NCBI RefSeq assembly: GCF_001700325.1
Contig: NZ_MATO01000006.1
Coordinates: 1 to 64,000, forward strand
Reading direction: 5' to 3'
DNA from: Caryophanon latum
GTDB lineage: Bacteria > Bacillota > Bacilli > Bacillales_A > Planococcaceae
DNA length: 64,000 nt
How positions within the stretch are numbered: the stretch's first letter is position 1; each line of letters begins with the position of its first letter. The notes beneath the pieces were generated by a model. The model worked only from the letters and a program-made list of their open reading frames with translations. It searched no databases and was not told the origin of the DNA. Below, piece by piece: positions 19,659 to 29,699 of the stretch. The translations under genes were made by a program, and so were the position numbers.

Positions 19659-19849
19659 TGGCAGTTCGCGTATAGCGGCTCGCTTTGCTGGGGCTCGGGG
19701 GCGAACACGATGTTTGTTCTGAAGGTGGTGCCACATGGACGTGGCGTTCACCACCTTCCTCAAGCCTCCTCGACGCTCATACTTCGCGTCTGTGGGGTCT
19801 TGAGGCACGAGCTTTTCCCCAAGGAGTCTCGCCGCAACGCTTCCTGCCA
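19659..19849 (-). repeat. Interspersed palindromic repeat, copy A (with nested hairpin module)
   Basis: The outer arms TGGCAG (19659-19664) and CTGCCA (19844-19849) and inner arms GCGGC (19675-19679) and GCCGC (19831-19835) are complementary. Read on the minus strand the core contains GAGACTCCTTGGGGAAAAGC and later GAGCCCCAGCAAAGC. It shares its arm sequences with copy D (36948-37060) but carries an extra module of about 65 bp. It occupies the space between secA and prfB; I see no gene in it. Confidence 0.85.
19721..19758. repeat. Nested 38-bp hairpin module (copy A)
   Basis: GAAGGTGGTG (19721-19730) pairs with a CACCACCTTC arm ending at 19758, and the inner GCCAC/GTGGC also pair. The same 38-bp module with compensatory base changes occurs at 24612-24649. 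Confidence 0.85.
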
Positions 19850-20012
19850 TGAAAATGCAGCATTGATTTCGTTTTTGCTGTTAAAAACAACTAATTCAGC
19901 TTTATAAAAACAGCGTATTAACAAACTGGTTATTTTTTATGCAATATGGACGCAGCGTTTAATTAGCGAATGGCATCGTCAAGTAATTGACATGTAGAGT
20001 GATAGTGCGAAC

Positions 20013-20117
20013 AAATTGCTCGAACGAGAGGCGGACTCCAGCGGGAAAAGCGTGAGCGTGACACGAAAGGCTCACGCCACGCCCGCGGAAAGCCTGCCTC
20101 GACGTGAAGAGCAATTG
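20013..20117 (+). repeat. Interspersed palindromic repeat, copy C
   Basis: Outer arms AATTGCTC and GAGCAATT (ending about 20116) are self-complementary. The core has GGACTCCAGCGGGAAAAGC near the left and GCCCGCGGAAAGC near the right, whose GCGGG/CCCGC segments pair. A GTGAGCGTG...CACGC internal stem is also visible. Together with copy A it fills the 532-bp secA-prfB gap, along with a short AT-rich leader to prfB. Confidence 0.85.
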
Positions 20118-20173
20118 TATTGGAGCACGTTACTTTATGGTTTAACATATGAAACACTTTGGAGGAAACAAAA

Positions 20174-21275
20174 ATGATCGAATTAGGTCACGCACGTAAC
20201 GAGTTAGAAACTACAGCTAAAAAATTAGCGGACTTTAGGGGGTCTCTTTGACTTAGAAGAAAAGGAAGCCCGCATTGCAGAGCTAGAAGATTTAATGCTT
20301 GATCCAGATTTTTGGAACGACCAAAATGCTGCACAAACTGTCATTAACGAGGCGAATGCACTGAAGTCAACGGTTGCGGAATATACGGAGCTAACGGACG
20401 TGCAGGAAAACTTAGAAATGACGGTGGAGTTGCTGCGTGAAGAGCCAGACGAAGAGCTACAAGCAGAGCTAGCAACGGAGCTAAACGACTTCAAGGCAAA
20501 GCTTGCAGACTTTGAGCTACAGCTTTTATTATCAGAGCCGTACGACAAAAATAACGCCATTTTAGAGCTTCACCCAGGCGCTGGTGGCACGGAGTCTCAA
20601 GATTGGGGCTCGATGCTTTTACGTATGTACACACGTTGGGCAGAAAAACGCGGCTTCAAAGTGGAGACGATGGATTATTTACCAGGGGACGAAGCGGGCA
20701 TTAAATCGGTAACGCTTGCGATTAAAGGGCATAACGCATACGGCTATTTAAAGGCAGAAAAAGGCGTTCACCGTTTAGTGCGCATTTCGCCGTTTGACTC
20801 GTCAGGTCGCCGTCATACGTCATTCGTGTCGTGTGAAGTAATGCCGGAGTTTAACGATGAAATCGAAATCGACGTGCGTACCGAAGATTTAAAAATTGAT
20901 ACGTACCGTGCAACAGGTGCAGGTGGTCAGCACATTAATACGACTGACTCGGCTGTTCGTATTACGCATATGCCAACAGGTGTCGTTGTACAATGTCAGG
21001 CGGAGCGCTCGCAAATTAAAAACCGTGAAAAAGCGATGAACATGTTAAAGGCAAAGCTATATCAATTAGAAATTGAAAAGCAGCAAGCCGAGCTAGACGA
21101 AATTCGTGGCGACCAGAAAGAAATTGGCTGGGGCTCACAAATTCGTTCGTACGTGTTCCATCCGTATTCAATGGTAAAGGATCACCGTACAAGCGAGGAA
21201 ACAGGAAATACAGGTGCAGTAATGGACGGCGATTTAGACGCGTTCATTCATGCGTATTTACGCTCGCAACTATAA
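20174..21275 (+). CDS. prfB: Peptide chain release factor 2 with programmed +1 frameshift
   Basis: RF2 recognises UGA and UAA stop codons. Translation starts at ATG 20174 behind GGAGG, runs 25 codons (20174-20248), meets an in-frame TGA at 20249-20251 and continues after a +1 shift at GAC (20250), giving about 366 residues, the usual RF2 length. The shift site is canonical: an internal AGGGGG Shine-Dalgarno-like run (20238-20242 region) followed by CTT-TGA-C. Low RF2 lets ribosomes pause at UGA and shift, so the protein controls its own synthesis. The SPF stop-codon motif (ISPFDSSGR) and catalytic GGQ ([10 protein letters not shown]) are present. This is not a broken gene. It ends in a bidirectional terminator shared with comK. 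Confidence 0.97.
20238..20253 (+). promoter_or_regulatory. RF2 programmed frameshift site
   Basis: The AGGGGG run, a short spacer and CTTTGAC (20246-20252) form the standard bacterial prfB recoding signal. The slip from CUU to UUU lets translation bypass UGA at 20249-20251. Confidence 0.96.
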
Positions 21276-21317
21276 TGAACGACAGAGCGGTTAATTATCC
21301 ATTTTTATAGTTCATGC

Positions 21318-21361
21318 AAAAAATGGCATTGGAAAATTTCAATTTTCCAATGCCATTTTGT
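21318..21361. terminator. Bidirectional terminator between prfB and comK
   Basis: A nearly loop-free palindrome has arms AAAATGGCATTGGAAAA (from 21320) and TTTTCCAATGCCATTTT (to 21359), with A-run and T-run on either side. It serves the two convergent genes. Confidence 0.9.
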
Positions 21362-21383
21362 TTTGTTCGCGCTATTTTTTTGC

Positions 21384-21875
21384 TTACATATTCAATTCTA
21401 AGTTACGTGCATATAAATTCGCAACCGTATACTGTGTTTTAAACACATTCATCGTTGCGGGCAACGGAATCCACTCGTTTTCAAATTGCACGGTGCAATA
21501 TTGTCCGTCCGCTTTCATATTGCGAATGGCATACAAATTAAGCCACGCGTTTTCGAATGTTCGTGAAGAATATAATGGGAAGATAATACATGGTTTTGTT
21601 TGAGTATATGTTAGTAGAATGGGAAGTTTATGTGTTTGGCGGAAATATCGCTTCGTTTGGCGAATTCGCTCGGTGTAGGATAGGCCGTAATGACGGCAGC
21701 TTTCGCGGATGAGTTGAATTGGTTTTTTCTTGATGAATAGTCGTTTGTTTTTTTCGAGTATTAAGCTGCTAGACTGCCCTTTGTAATTGCAGTCAAAAAT
21801 GGCCATCGTATGTTGAGAAATCGTATAGTCCGTAATACGTATGACATCGTGCATCTGTTCTAACTCAAACTTCAT
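21384..21875 (-). CDS. comK: Competence transcription factor ComK
   Basis: ComK is the master activator of the DNA-uptake genes in Bacillus and binds paired AAAA-N5-TTTT boxes. The 163-residue product reads MKFELEQMHDVIRITDYTIS at the N-terminus and contains family blocks such as MAIFDCNYKG, IQLIRESCRHYGLSY and the NAWLNLYAIRN helix. ATG at 21875 is chosen because GAGGTGA lies about eleven bases upstream; a GTG at 21890 overlaps that site. It is shorter than Bacillus subtilis ComK (192 residues), mainly at the C-terminus. Possible AT-boxes lie at 22062-22104 in the shared upstream region, about 190-230 bp from the start, consistent with autoactivation. An IDEAL-domain gene is divergent from it. 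Confidence 0.85.
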   Translation of the reverse strand: MKFELEQMHDVIRITDYTISQHTMAIFDCNYKGQSSSLILEKNKRLFIKKKPIQLIRESCRHYGLSYTERIRQTKRYFRQTHKLPILLTYTQTKPCIIFPLYSSRTFENAWLNLYAIRNMKADGQYCTVQFENEWIPLPATMNVFKTQYTVANLYARNLELNM

Positions 21876-22061
21876 AGCAAAAAAATTCACCTCGGTTTAA
21901 AAATTTTTCAGCTATACAATGATCGTTCGAAAGCGTCATTCTGAGATGCAGGAAATGTTAGCATATAACTTGTTGTTAGTGAGGTGCGCCAGAGGATATT
22001 GCGTTGTTGTGGCGTGAAAGAACAACAATCGTATAGCTATAGGTTTATTTTACTACAGGCT

Positions 22062-22104
22062 AAAAAAATATTTCAAGCATTTTTATTGGAAAAAATCAAA
22101 TTTT
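22062..22104. promoter_or_regulatory. Candidate ComK binding site (paired AT-boxes)
   Basis: An exact AAAA-N5-TTTT box lies at 22092-22104, and a one-mismatch box (AAAA-N5-TTTC) at 22062-22074. The 17-bp gap is close to the 18-bp class of ComK sites. The pair lies between divergent comK and the IDEAL gene. AT-rich DNA makes chance matches possible. Confidence 0.45.
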
Positions 22105-22170
22105 CTGAATGTTGTTGTATTCGATACCGTTCGATATTATAATAAATAAAAGCGATAAGAGGTGAGCGCG

Positions 22171-22407
22171 ATGGACAAGTTTTATTCGTATACAGATTTT
22201 TTGCGAGCAATTAACCAAACGTCACAGCATAATGATGCCGAGAAGCTTTTGAATGAAATTTATTTAGATTTATTTTTGCAACGACTACAGCGTGAGCAGC
22301 GATTAGACAAACTACGACAAGCCATTGATGAGGCATTGCAAGTCCGAGATGAGCAAGCGTTTAAGGAGTATACAAGTGAATATATTGCACTTCAAGCAGA
22401 ACAGTAA
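22171..22407 (+). CDS. Small IDEAL-domain protein
   Basis: This 78-residue acidic helical protein contains the literal IDEAL signature at residues 52-56 (RQAIDEALQVRDE). The short IDEAL domain occurs at the C-terminus of many small Firmicutes proteins and its biochemical role is poorly defined. ATG at 22171 follows AGAGGTGA; the GTG at 22162 overlaps that site. In Bacillus subtilis an IDEAL-domain gene (yhzC) also lies next to comK, so the pairing is probably ancestral. A terminator follows directly. Confidence 0.8.
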   Translation: MDKFYSYTDFLRAINQTSQHNDAEKLLNEIYLDLFLQRLQREQRLDKLRQAIDEALQVRDEQAFKEYTSEYIALQAEQ

Positions 22408-22413
22408 ATGAAT

Positions 22414-22454
22414 AAGGGTTACTTCAAATATAGCTGTGGAGTAACTCTTTTTTT
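22414..22454 (+). terminator. Terminator after IDEAL gene
   Basis: AAGGGTTACT (22414-22423) pairs with AGTAACTCTT (22440-22449) with one G-U, followed by Ts. Confidence 0.85.
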
Positions 22455-22678
22455 GTCCATTTTTTCGCGCCTATTCCAAATATTCCTTTTATTATTCAAT
22501 TTTCAGACATTTCGGTTTTTTTCGTCTACAATGAACAAAGATTTTGTATAAACAGTTGATTCGTATGTAATGAGGATCGGGCTTTATTTTAACGAGTTTT
22601 GCAGCACACATTCAGCCAGTACGAGTAAAAGTTAGAACAACGTATCAACAAATAGCGAATAGTTAAAGGAGGTATTTT

Positions 22679-24472
22679 ATGAACGCGATTACATTAGTTA
22701 TTGCAGCAATCTGTATTTTAACGATTGCGTATCGTCTTTACGGTATTTTCTTTACGAAAACCGTATTAAAAATTAATGATGATCGTCCAACACCGGCGCA
22801 TGAGAAAAACGACGGCAAAGATTTCGTGCCGACGAGTAAATGGGTTGCGTTTGGACATCATTTCGCAGCAATCGCAGCAGCAGGTCCGCTTGTCGGTCCG
22901 ATTTTAGCTGCGCAGTTCGGTTATTTACCAGGGTATTTATGGTTATTAATCGGTGCGGTTATCGGTGGTGCGGTGCATGACGCGGTCGTGTTATTTGCAT
23001 CGATGACGAAAGGTGGTAAATCATTATCGGAAGTAATGCGTGAGGAGCTTGGCCCAGTAGCTGGCTTCTGTACAGGCTTAGCGATGCTGTTCATCATTAC
23101 GATTACGATGGCAGGACTTTCGATGGTTATTTTAGGCGCATTAGCAGAAAATCCATGGGGTACGTTCGCCGTTGCAGCGACGATTCCAATTGCGATGTTA
23201 ATGGGTATTATTACGAAATTTACAGGTAACTTAAAGCTCTCGACAATTATCGGGGTCATATTGCTCGTTGCGGCAGTATTTTACGGGCCGTACATTCAAG
23301 GTACATGGTTAGGCGACGTATTAACGTTAGATCGTGAAACGTTATCAATCATTTTACCGATTTACGCATTTTTTGCGGCGGCATTACCAGTATGGTTCTT
23401 ATTAGCACCGCGCGATTATTTATCAAGCTTTATGAAAATTGGTGTATTCATTGCACTCATTATCGGGGTATTCATTATTAACCCAACAATTCAGTTCCCA
23501 GCAATCATTCCAGACTTTTTAGGCGGCGGTGGTCCAATCGTGGCAGGTCCGGTATGGCCGTTCGTATCGATTACAATTGCGTGTGGTGCGATTTCAGGTT
23601 TCCACGCATTCGTAGGGTCTGGTACGACACCGAAAATGTTAAATCGTTGGGAAGACATTCGACTTGTCGGCTTCGGTGCGATGTTAGTGGAATGTGTTGT
23701 CGGCGTCATGGCATTAATTGCCGCAACAGTTTTACACCCAGCAGATTATTTTGCGATTAACTCAACGCCAGAAGCATTTGCGAAGCTTGGCATGACCGTT
23801 GTCGATTTACCGGCGCTGTCTGAAGCAATCGGTATGGACTTAGAAGGTCGTACAGGGGGTGCAGTAACACTTGCAGTCGGTATGGCATCGATTTTTGCGG
23901 GCGTTGAATGGTTTAGCCATTTAACGAAATATTTCTATCAGTTCGTCATTATGTTTGAGGCGGTATTCATTTTAACGGCGATCGATGCGGGTACTCGTAC
24001 GGCGCGTTACTTAATTCAAGACTTCTTAGGCAACGTATACAAGCCACTGAAAAAGACGGACTGGATGCCTGGAGCAATTGGGGCTAGTGCGCTCGCCTGC
24101 GTCATGTGGGGTTACTTGCTGAACTCGGGAGACATCGCTTCGGTTTGGGCGTTGTTTGGCGTATCGAACCAATTAATGGCGTCGATCGGTTTAGTATGTG
24201 GTGTGACGTTCGTATTAAAAGTGGCGGACAAGCGCATTTACGCATTAACATGTTTCATTCCACTTGTGTACTTATACATTACGGTAAACGTAGCCGGCTT
24301 CTGGATGGTGAAAAACGTTTATTGGAACGATGCAGCAGGTGGCTTCAACGTATTAAACGGTGTGCTATCCATTATTATGTTAACGCTCGGTTTAATTATC
24401 GTTATTACATCTGTATTAAAATGGCGTGAACTGTGGAAACATCCACGCTTTACGAAAAAAGCAGTAGCTTAA
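22679..24472 (+). CDS. cstA: Carbon starvation / pyruvate transporter CstA family
   Basis: CstA-family proteins are multi-spanning membrane transporters induced on carbon limitation; Enterobacterial members import peptides or pyruvate. The 597-residue product, about the family's compact Gram-positive length, has many hydrophobic helices and the conserved blocks FGHHFAAIAAAGPLVGPILA near residue 60, GGAVHDAVVL near 100 and a GSGTTPKML loop near 320. The start at 22679 follows AAGGAGGT. It stands alone, with a terminator of its own behind it. Substrate cannot be assigned more exactly from sequence. Confidence 0.92.
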   Translation: MNAITLVIAAICILTIAYRLYGIFFTKTVLKINDDRPTPAHEKNDGKDFVPTSKWVAFGHHFAAIAAAGPLVGPILAAQFGYLPGYLWLLIGAVIGGAVHDAVVLFASMTKGGKSLSEVMREELGPVAGFCTGLAMLFIITITMAGLSMVILGALAENPWGTFAVAATIPIAMLMGIITKFTGNLKLSTIIGVILLVAAVFYGPYIQGTWLGDVLTLDRETLSIILPIYAFFAAALPVWFLLAPRDYLSSFMKIGVFIALIIGVFIINPTIQFPAIIPDFLGGGGPIVAGPVWPFVSITIACGAISGFHAFVGSGTTPKMLNRWEDIRLVGFGAMLVECVVGVMALIAATVLHPADYFAINSTPEAFAKLGMTVVDLPALSEAIGMDLEGRTGGAVTLAVGMASIFAGVEWFSHLTKYFYQFVIMFEAVFILTAIDAGTRTARYLIQDFLGNVYKPLKKTDWMPGAIGASALACVMWGYLLNSGDIASVWALFGVSNQLMASIGLVCGVTFVLKVADKRIYALTCFIPLVYLYITVNVAGFWMVKNVYWNDAAGGFNVLNGVLSIIMLTLGLIIVITSVLKWRELWKHPRFTKKAVA

Positions 24473-24479
24473 TATGAAG

Positions 24480-24525
24480 ACACGTGAAAGAGAAGTGAAG
24501 AAGCTTCCTTTCGCGTGTTTTTTTT
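24480..24525 (+). terminator. Terminator after cstA
   Basis: ACACGTGAAAG (24480-24490) pairs with CTTTCGCGTGT (24508-24518) with one G-U, followed by a T-run. Confidence 0.88.
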
Positions 24526-24562
24526 GTGCGGATGTAATAAGAAGTAAATGTTGATGGTCGCG

Positions 24563-24664
24563 CTGTTGGCTCGCGTTCCTGGGGCTCGGGGGCGAACACG
24601 ATGTTTGTTCTGAAGGCAATGCCATATGGACGTGGCGCTCGCTGCCTTCCTCGATGTGGAGAGC
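24563..24664 (-). repeat. Interspersed palindromic repeat, copy B (nested module)
   Basis: Read on the minus strand it contains the GAAGG...CCTTC hairpin, then AACAAACATCGTGTTCGCCC and CGAGCCCCAGGAA, all shared with copy A, and ends with GCGAGCC. The left part of the core (GACTCC..GGGAA) is missing, so it is a partial copy dominated by the nested module. It lies between cstA and uvrB. Confidence 0.75.
24612..24649. repeat. Nested 38-bp hairpin module (copy B)
   Basis: Same length and layout as 19721-19758. The outer stem reads GAAGGCAAT / GCTGCCTTC with two compensatory pair changes relative to copy A and one mismatch; the inner part of about 20 bp is nearly identical. Confidence 0.8.
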
Positions 24665-24665
24665 C

Positions 24666-24699
24666 GACGAACAAAACGCTAAAATACATTCACCGTCTA
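24666..24699. repeat. 34-bp dispersed repeat, copy 1
   Basis: This segment matches 36144-36177 at 30 of 34 positions, including AACAAAAC and ATTCACCGTCTA. It lies between repeat copy B and the uvrB regulatory region. Confidence 0.7.
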
Positions 24700-24718
24700 A
24701 CTTAATAAATTACTGTTA

Positions 24719-24732
24719 AAAACATACGTTCG
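24719..24732. promoter_or_regulatory. LexA (SOS) box upstream of uvrB
   Basis: AAAACATACGTTCG matches the Gram-positive LexA/DinR consensus CGAACRNRYGTTYG at 12 of 14 positions, missing only the first two. It lies 76 bp upstream of the uvrB GTG. uvrBA is a known SOS operon in Bacillus, so a regulatory role is likely. Confidence 0.65.
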
Positions 24733-24807
24733 CTTTTTATTCGATTCGAAAACGGATATATGTTACACTAACGATACGAATTTGAACGAAGAAAAGAGGC
24801 GGAGCAC

Positions 24808-26781
24808 GTGACAAAATTTGACTTACAATCACATTACGAGCCAGCAGGAGATCAGCCAAAAGCAATTGAAGAGCTTGTAGCGGGCATTCACGAAGGCAAG
24901 CGCATGCAGACGCTGCTCGGGGCAACAGGGACGGGCAAGACGTTTACAATTTCAAACGTCATTCAGCAAGTTAATAAGCCGACGCTCGTTATGGCGCACA
25001 ACAAAACGCTCGCTGGTCAGCTATATAGCGAGTTTAAACAATTTTTCCCAAACAACGCAGTCGAATATTTCGTCAGCTACTACGATTACTTTCAGCCAGA
25101 AGCATACGTGCCACAAACGGATACGTACATCGAGAAAGATTCAAGCATTAACGATGAAATTGATAAGCTGCGCCACTCGGCAACGTCGGCGTTATTTGAG
25201 CGTGAGGACGTCATTATTATCGCGTCGGTGTCGTGCATTTACGGCTTAGGTTCACCTGAGGAATACGGTGAAATGCTCGTGTCGCTACGACCAGGTATGG
25301 AAATGGAGCGCAATGAGCTGCTGCGTAAATTAGTCGACATTCAATACGAGCGTAACGACATAAATTTCATTCGCGGAACGTTTCGTGTGCGCGGCGACGT
25401 CGTAGAAATTTTTCCAGCGTCACGCGATGAGCATTGCATTCGCATTGAATTTTTCGGCGATGAAATTGACCGCATTCGTGAGGTGAACGCGCTGACTGGT
25501 GAAATTACAGGGGAGCGCGAGCACGTTGCGATTTTCCCAGCATCTCACTTCGTTACGCGCGAGGCGAAGTTGAAAATTGCGATTGAGCGCATTGAACGTG
25601 AGCTTGCGGAGCGTTTAGCACAGCTGCGCGCCGAAGATAAATTGCTAGAGGCACAGCGACTAGAGCAGCGTACGAATTACGATTTAGAAATGCTAAAGGA
25701 AATGGGCTTTACGTCGGGCATCGAAAACTATTCGCGTCATTTAACGCTGCGTGAAAAGGGTGCGACACCGTACACGTTGCTCGATTATTTCCCGGACGAC
25801 TTTTTACTTGTCGTCGATGAATCGCACGTTACGTTACCGCAAGTACGCGGCATGTTTAACGGCGACCAGGCGCGAAAAAATGTGTTAGTGGAGCACGGCT
25901 TCCGCTTGCCGTCCGCTTTAGATAATCGCCCGCTGAAATGGGACGAGTTTGAGCAGCACATTCATCAGGCGGTGTTCGTTTCAGCAACGCCAGGACCGTA
26001 TGAGCTAGAGCATACGCCGCACATGACCGAGCAAATTATTCGTCCGACCGGGCTGCTTGATCCGACAATTGAAGTTCGTCCGATTGAAGGGCAAATTGAC
26101 GATTTAATCGATGAAATTCATGCGCGCATTGAAAAAAATGAGCGTGTATTAATTACGACGCTGACGAAGAAAATGTCTGAAGATTTAACGGATTATTTGA
26201 AGGAGCTCGGCTTGAAGGTTCAATATTTACACTCGGAGGTAAAGACGTTAGAGCGCATCGAAATTATTCGCGAGCTGCGTCAAGGTGTGCATGACGTATT
26301 AATTGGCATTAACTTATTGCGTGAAGGGCTCGACATTCCAGAAGTGTCGCTCGTTGCGATTCTCGATGCCGATAAGGAAGGGTTTTTACGCTCGGAACGT
26401 TCGCTTATTCAAACGATTGGGCGTGCGGCGCGAAATGCAAACGGTACGGTCATTATGTACGCAAATAAAATGACTGACTCGATGAACAAGGCGATTGACG
26501 AAACGAAGCGCCGCCGCACGATTCAAATGGCGTACAACGATGAGCATGGCATTACGCCACAAACGATCTCGAAAAAAATTCCGGAGCTCATTCGCGCGAC
26601 GAAGGAGACGGACGAAACCGACAATACGATTACGAAAAAATTAAGTGGGAAAAAGCTGACGAAAAAAGATAAGGCCGCATTGATTGAGCAGCTCGAGCTT
26701 GAAATGAAGGAAGCGGCTCGTGCGCTCGACTTTGAACGAGCAGCAGAACTGCGCGATGCGATTTTTGAGCTGAAGTCATAA
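24808..26781 (+). CDS. uvrB: UvrABC excinuclease subunit B
   Basis: UvrB receives damaged DNA from UvrA, verifies the lesion with its helicase-like motor and recruits UvrC for incision. The 657-residue product has Walker [11 protein letters not shown] (about residues 38-47), the beta-hairpin region around [20 protein letters not shown], helicase motifs including QTIGRAARN, and the C-terminal UVR motif ([18 protein letters not shown]) that binds UvrC. GTG at 24808 follows GAGGCGG. It is the first gene of a uvrB-uvrA operon with 16 bp between the genes, and a LexA-type box lies upstream. Confidence 0.97.
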   Translation: MTKFDLQSHYEPAGDQPKAIEELVAGIHEGKRMQTLLGATGTGKTFTISNVIQQVNKPTLVMAHNKTLAGQLYSEFKQFFPNNAVEYFVSYYDYFQPEAYVPQTDTYIEKDSSINDEIDKLRHSATSALFEREDVIIIASVSCIYGLGSPEEYGEMLVSLRPGMEMERNELLRKLVDIQYERNDINFIRGTFRVRGDVVEIFPASRDEHCIRIEFFGDEIDRIREVNALTGEITGEREHVAIFPASHFVTREAKLKIAIERIERELAERLAQLRAEDKLLEAQRLEQRTNYDLEMLKEMGFTSGIENYSRHLTLREKGATPYTLLDYFPDDFLLVVDESHVTLPQVRGMFNGDQARKNVLVEHGFRLPSALDNRPLKWDEFEQHIHQAVFVSATPGPYELEHTPHMTEQIIRPTGLLDPTIEVRPIEGQIDDLIDEIHARIEKNERVLITTLTKKMSEDLTDYLKELGLKVQYLHSEVKTLERIEIIRELRQGVHDVLIGINLLREGLDIPEVSLVAILDADKEGFLRSERSLIQTIGRAARNANGTVIMYANKMTDSMNKAIDETKRRRTIQMAYNDEHGITPQTISKKIPELIRATKETDETDNTITKKLSGKKLTKKDKAALIEQLELEMKEAARALDFERAAELRDAIFELKS

Positions 26782-26797
26782 TAGAGAGGGATTACTT

Positions 26798-29641
26798 ATG
26801 AAACATACTGAAATTGTTGTACAAGGAGCAAGAACGCACAATTTAAAAAATATAAACGTGACGATTCCGCGTGACCAGCTTGTCGTCATTACGGGATTAT
26901 CAGGCTCAGGGAAGTCATCGCTTGCGTTTGATACGATTTATGCGGAAGGACAGCGCCGTTACGTCGAGTCGCTTTCTGCATATGCGCGTCAATTTTTAGG
27001 ACAAGCAGATAAGCCAGACGTCGATGCGATCGAAGGGTTATCACCTGCCATTTCGATCGATCAAAAGACGACGAGCCGCAACCCGCGTTCAACAGTCGGC
27101 ACAGTGACCGAAATTTATGACTATTTGCGACTGCTTTATGCGCGCGTTGGCAAGCCGATTTGTCCAGAGCACGGCATTGAAATTTCATCGCAAACGGTGC
27201 AGCAAATGACCGACCGCGTGATGAGTTATGAGGAGCGAACGAAGCTGCAAATTTTAGCGCCGCTCGTTGAAGGGAAAAAAGGAACGCATGTAAAGCTGCT
27301 CGATGATTTGAAAAAGGAAGGGTTCGTGCGCGTGCGTGTAAACGGTGAGCTGCGCGACGTTGACGACCATATTGAACTCGATAAAAATAAAGCGCATACG
27401 ATTGAAGCAGTTGTGGATCGCATCGTCATGAAAGAGGGCATCGAAGGGCGTTTAAGCGACTCGCTTGAAACGGCGCTTCGCCTAGCGGACGGACGCATTA
27501 TTGTCGACGTCATCGGGCAGGAGGAGCTTATTTTTAGTGAGCATCACGCCTGTCCAATGTGTGGCTTTTCAATAGGTGAGCTCGAGCCGCGCATGTTTTC
27601 GTTTAACAGTCCGTTTGGGGCATGTCCGTCATGTGATGGGCTCGGCGCAAAGCTTGAGGTGGACCCAGAGCTTGTCATTCCGAATGATGAATTGACGCTG
27701 CGTGAAGGGGCAATTTTACCGTGGCAGCCAATTAGCTCGCAATATTACCCACAAATGTTGCAATCGGTTTGTACGCATTACGATATCGACATGGACGTGC
27801 CGGTAAAAAGCTTGCCGAAAACGAAGCTAAACAAAATTTTAAAAGGCTCGGGCAAGGAAAAGCTGTTGTTCCGCTTCGAAACGGATAACGGTGATGTACG
27901 CGAAAAAATGATCCAGTTTGAAGGGGTGTACGAAAACATTAGTCGTCGTTACCGCGAATCGTCGTCGGATTATACGCGCGAGCAAATGGAGAAGTACATG
28001 ACCGAGCAGGCGTGTCAAACGTGTGATGGCAACCGCTTAAAAAAAGAGGCGCTTGCGGTGAAGGTAAACGGGCTGCACATTAGCGAAGTGACGAGCTTTG
28101 CGATTGCGCCGCTGCGTGCGTTTTTCAACGACCTTGATTTATCAGCGAACGACCGCCAAATCGCGAGTTTAATTTTGCGTGAAATTGAGGAGCGACTGAC
28201 GTTTTTAGTGAATGTCGGCTTAGATTATTTAACGCTTAGCCGCACAGCTGGGACGCTTTCAGGTGGTGAGGCGCAGCGCATTCGGTTAGCGACGCAAATT
28301 GGCTCACGTTTAACGGGCGTTCTGTACATTTTAGATGAGCCGTCAATCGGTCTGCATCAGCGTGACAACGATCGACTCATTCAAACGCTAAAAAATATGC
28401 GCGACATCGGCAATACGTTAATCGTCGTCGAGCACGATGAGGATACGATGCTTGCGGCGGACCATTTAATCGATATCGGACCGGGGGCAGGTATTCACGG
28501 TGGGCAAATTGTGTCACAAGGGACGCCGGAAGAAGTGATGAACGACGACAATTCACTAACGGGTCGCTACTTAAGCGGCAAGGAGTTTATTGCGGTGCCT
28601 GAAGAACGCCGTGAGCATGACGGTCGCATCGTGTCGCTAAAAGGCGCGGCGGAAAACAATTTAAAAAATGTCGACGTCGATTTTCCACTCGGTCAGTTTA
28701 TCGCCGTTACCGGTGTGTCAGGTTCAGGCAAATCAACGCTTATTAACAGCATTTTATATAAGGCGCTCGCACAAAAAGTGACGCGTGCAAAAATTCGTCC
28801 AGGGAAATATAAAACAATTAGCGGCACGGAGCAGCTTGAGAAAGTGATCGACATTGACCAATCACCAATCGGGCGTACGCCGCGCTCAAACCCTGCGACG
28901 TATACAGGGGTGTTTGATGATATCCGCGATGTATTTACGCAAACGAATGAGGCGAAGCTGCGCGGCTACAAAAAAGGGCGCTTTAGCTTTAATGTTAAAG
29001 GCGGGCGCTGTGAGGCATGTAAAGGGGACGGCATTATTAAGATTGAAATGCACTTTTTACCAGATGTATACGTGCCGTGTGAAGTATGTAACGGCAAGCG
29101 CTACAACCGCGAAACGCTCGAAGTAAAGTATCGCGGCAAAAACATTGCGGACATTTTAGAGATGACGGTAGAAGAAGGCTTAACGTTTTTTGAAAACCAC
29201 CCGAAAATTAAGCGTAAAATTCAAACGATTGTCGATGTTGGTTTAGGTTACATTAAGCTCGGGCAATCGGCGACGACGCTTTCTGGTGGTGAGGCGCAGC
29301 GTGTGAAGCTAGCGTCCGAGCTGCATCGTCGTTCAAGCGGCAAGTCGTTTTACATTTTAGATGAACCGACGACCGGACTGCACGCGCACGATATTGCGAA
29401 GCTGCTACACGTGCTGCACCGTTTAGTAGACGGCGGCAACACCGTGCTAGTGATCGAGCATAATTTAGACGTCATTAAAACGGCCGATCACGTCATTGAC
29501 CTCGGTCCAGAAGGTGGCGACCGTGGTGGCATGATCGTCGCAACCGGTACGCCAGAGCACATTTGTGACGTCGAAGCATCGAGCACAGGGAAATATTTAA
29601 AGCTAGCGTTGGCGCGCGATAAAGCGAGAGCGCAAAACTAA
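26798..29641 (+). CDS. uvrA: UvrABC excinuclease subunit A
   Basis: UvrA is the damage-sensing ABC ATPase of nucleotide excision repair. The 947-residue protein has two ABC halves: Walker [11 protein letters not shown] (about 32) and [10 protein letters not shown] (about 640), and signatures [12 protein letters not shown] and [12 protein letters not shown]. It also has two zinc modules, with CPMC/CPSC and CEAC/CEVC cysteine pairs. Length is normal. The ATG at 26798 follows GAGAGGG. The operon ends without an obvious T-run hairpin; the next feature is repeat copy F. Confidence 0.98.
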   Translation: MKHTEIVVQGARTHNLKNINVTIPRDQLVVITGLSGSGKSSLAFDTIYAEGQRRYVESLSAYARQFLGQADKPDVDAIEGLSPAISIDQKTTSRNPRSTVGTVTEIYDYLRLLYARVGKPICPEHGIEISSQTVQQMTDRVMSYEERTKLQILAPLVEGKKGTHVKLLDDLKKEGFVRVRVNGELRDVDDHIELDKNKAHTIEAVVDRIVMKEGIEGRLSDSLETALRLADGRIIVDVIGQEELIFSEHHACPMCGFSIGELEPRMFSFNSPFGACPSCDGLGAKLEVDPELVIPNDELTLREGAILPWQPISSQYYPQMLQSVCTHYDIDMDVPVKSLPKTKLNKILKGSGKEKLLFRFETDNGDVREKMIQFEGVYENISRRYRESSSDYTREQMEKYMTEQACQTCDGNRLKKEALAVKVNGLHISEVTSFAIAPLRAFFNDLDLSANDRQIASLILREIEERLTFLVNVGLDYLTLSRTAGTLSGGEAQRIRLATQIGSRLTGVLYILDEPSIGLHQRDNDRLIQTLKNMRDIGNTLIVVEHDEDTMLAADHLIDIGPGAGIHGGQIVSQGTPEEVMNDDNSLTGRYLSGKEFIAVPEERREHDGRIVSLKGAAENNLKNVDVDFPLGQFIAVTGVSGSGKSTLINSILYKALAQKVTRAKIRPGKYKTISGTEQLEKVIDIDQSPIGRTPRSNPATYTGVFDDIRDVFTQTNEAKLRGYKKGRFSFNVKGGRCEACKGDGIIKIEMHFLPDVYVPCEVCNGKRYNRETLEVKYRGKNIADILEMTVEEGLTFFENHPKIKRKIQTIVDVGLGYIKLGQSATTLSGGEAQRVKLASELHRRSSGKSFYILDEPTTGLHAHDIAKLLHVLHRLVDGGNTVLVIEHNLDVIKTADHVIDLGPEGGDRGGMIVATGTPEHICDVEASSTGKYLKLALARDKARAQN

Positions 29642-29699
29642 ATGAAACTTTTTCGTCTGTCGTACGTATTAGTAATATAACGCATCACATAAGTTGCTA

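Noticed and set aside
19590-19907. 105-residue forward frame overlapping the 3' end of secA
   Set aside because: It runs through palindromic repeat copy A, has no ribosome site and resembles no family.
20174-21275. prfB as a frameshifted pseudogene
   Set aside because: The in-frame TGA is at the standard recoding site with the internal Shine-Dalgarno run; length after the shift is normal.
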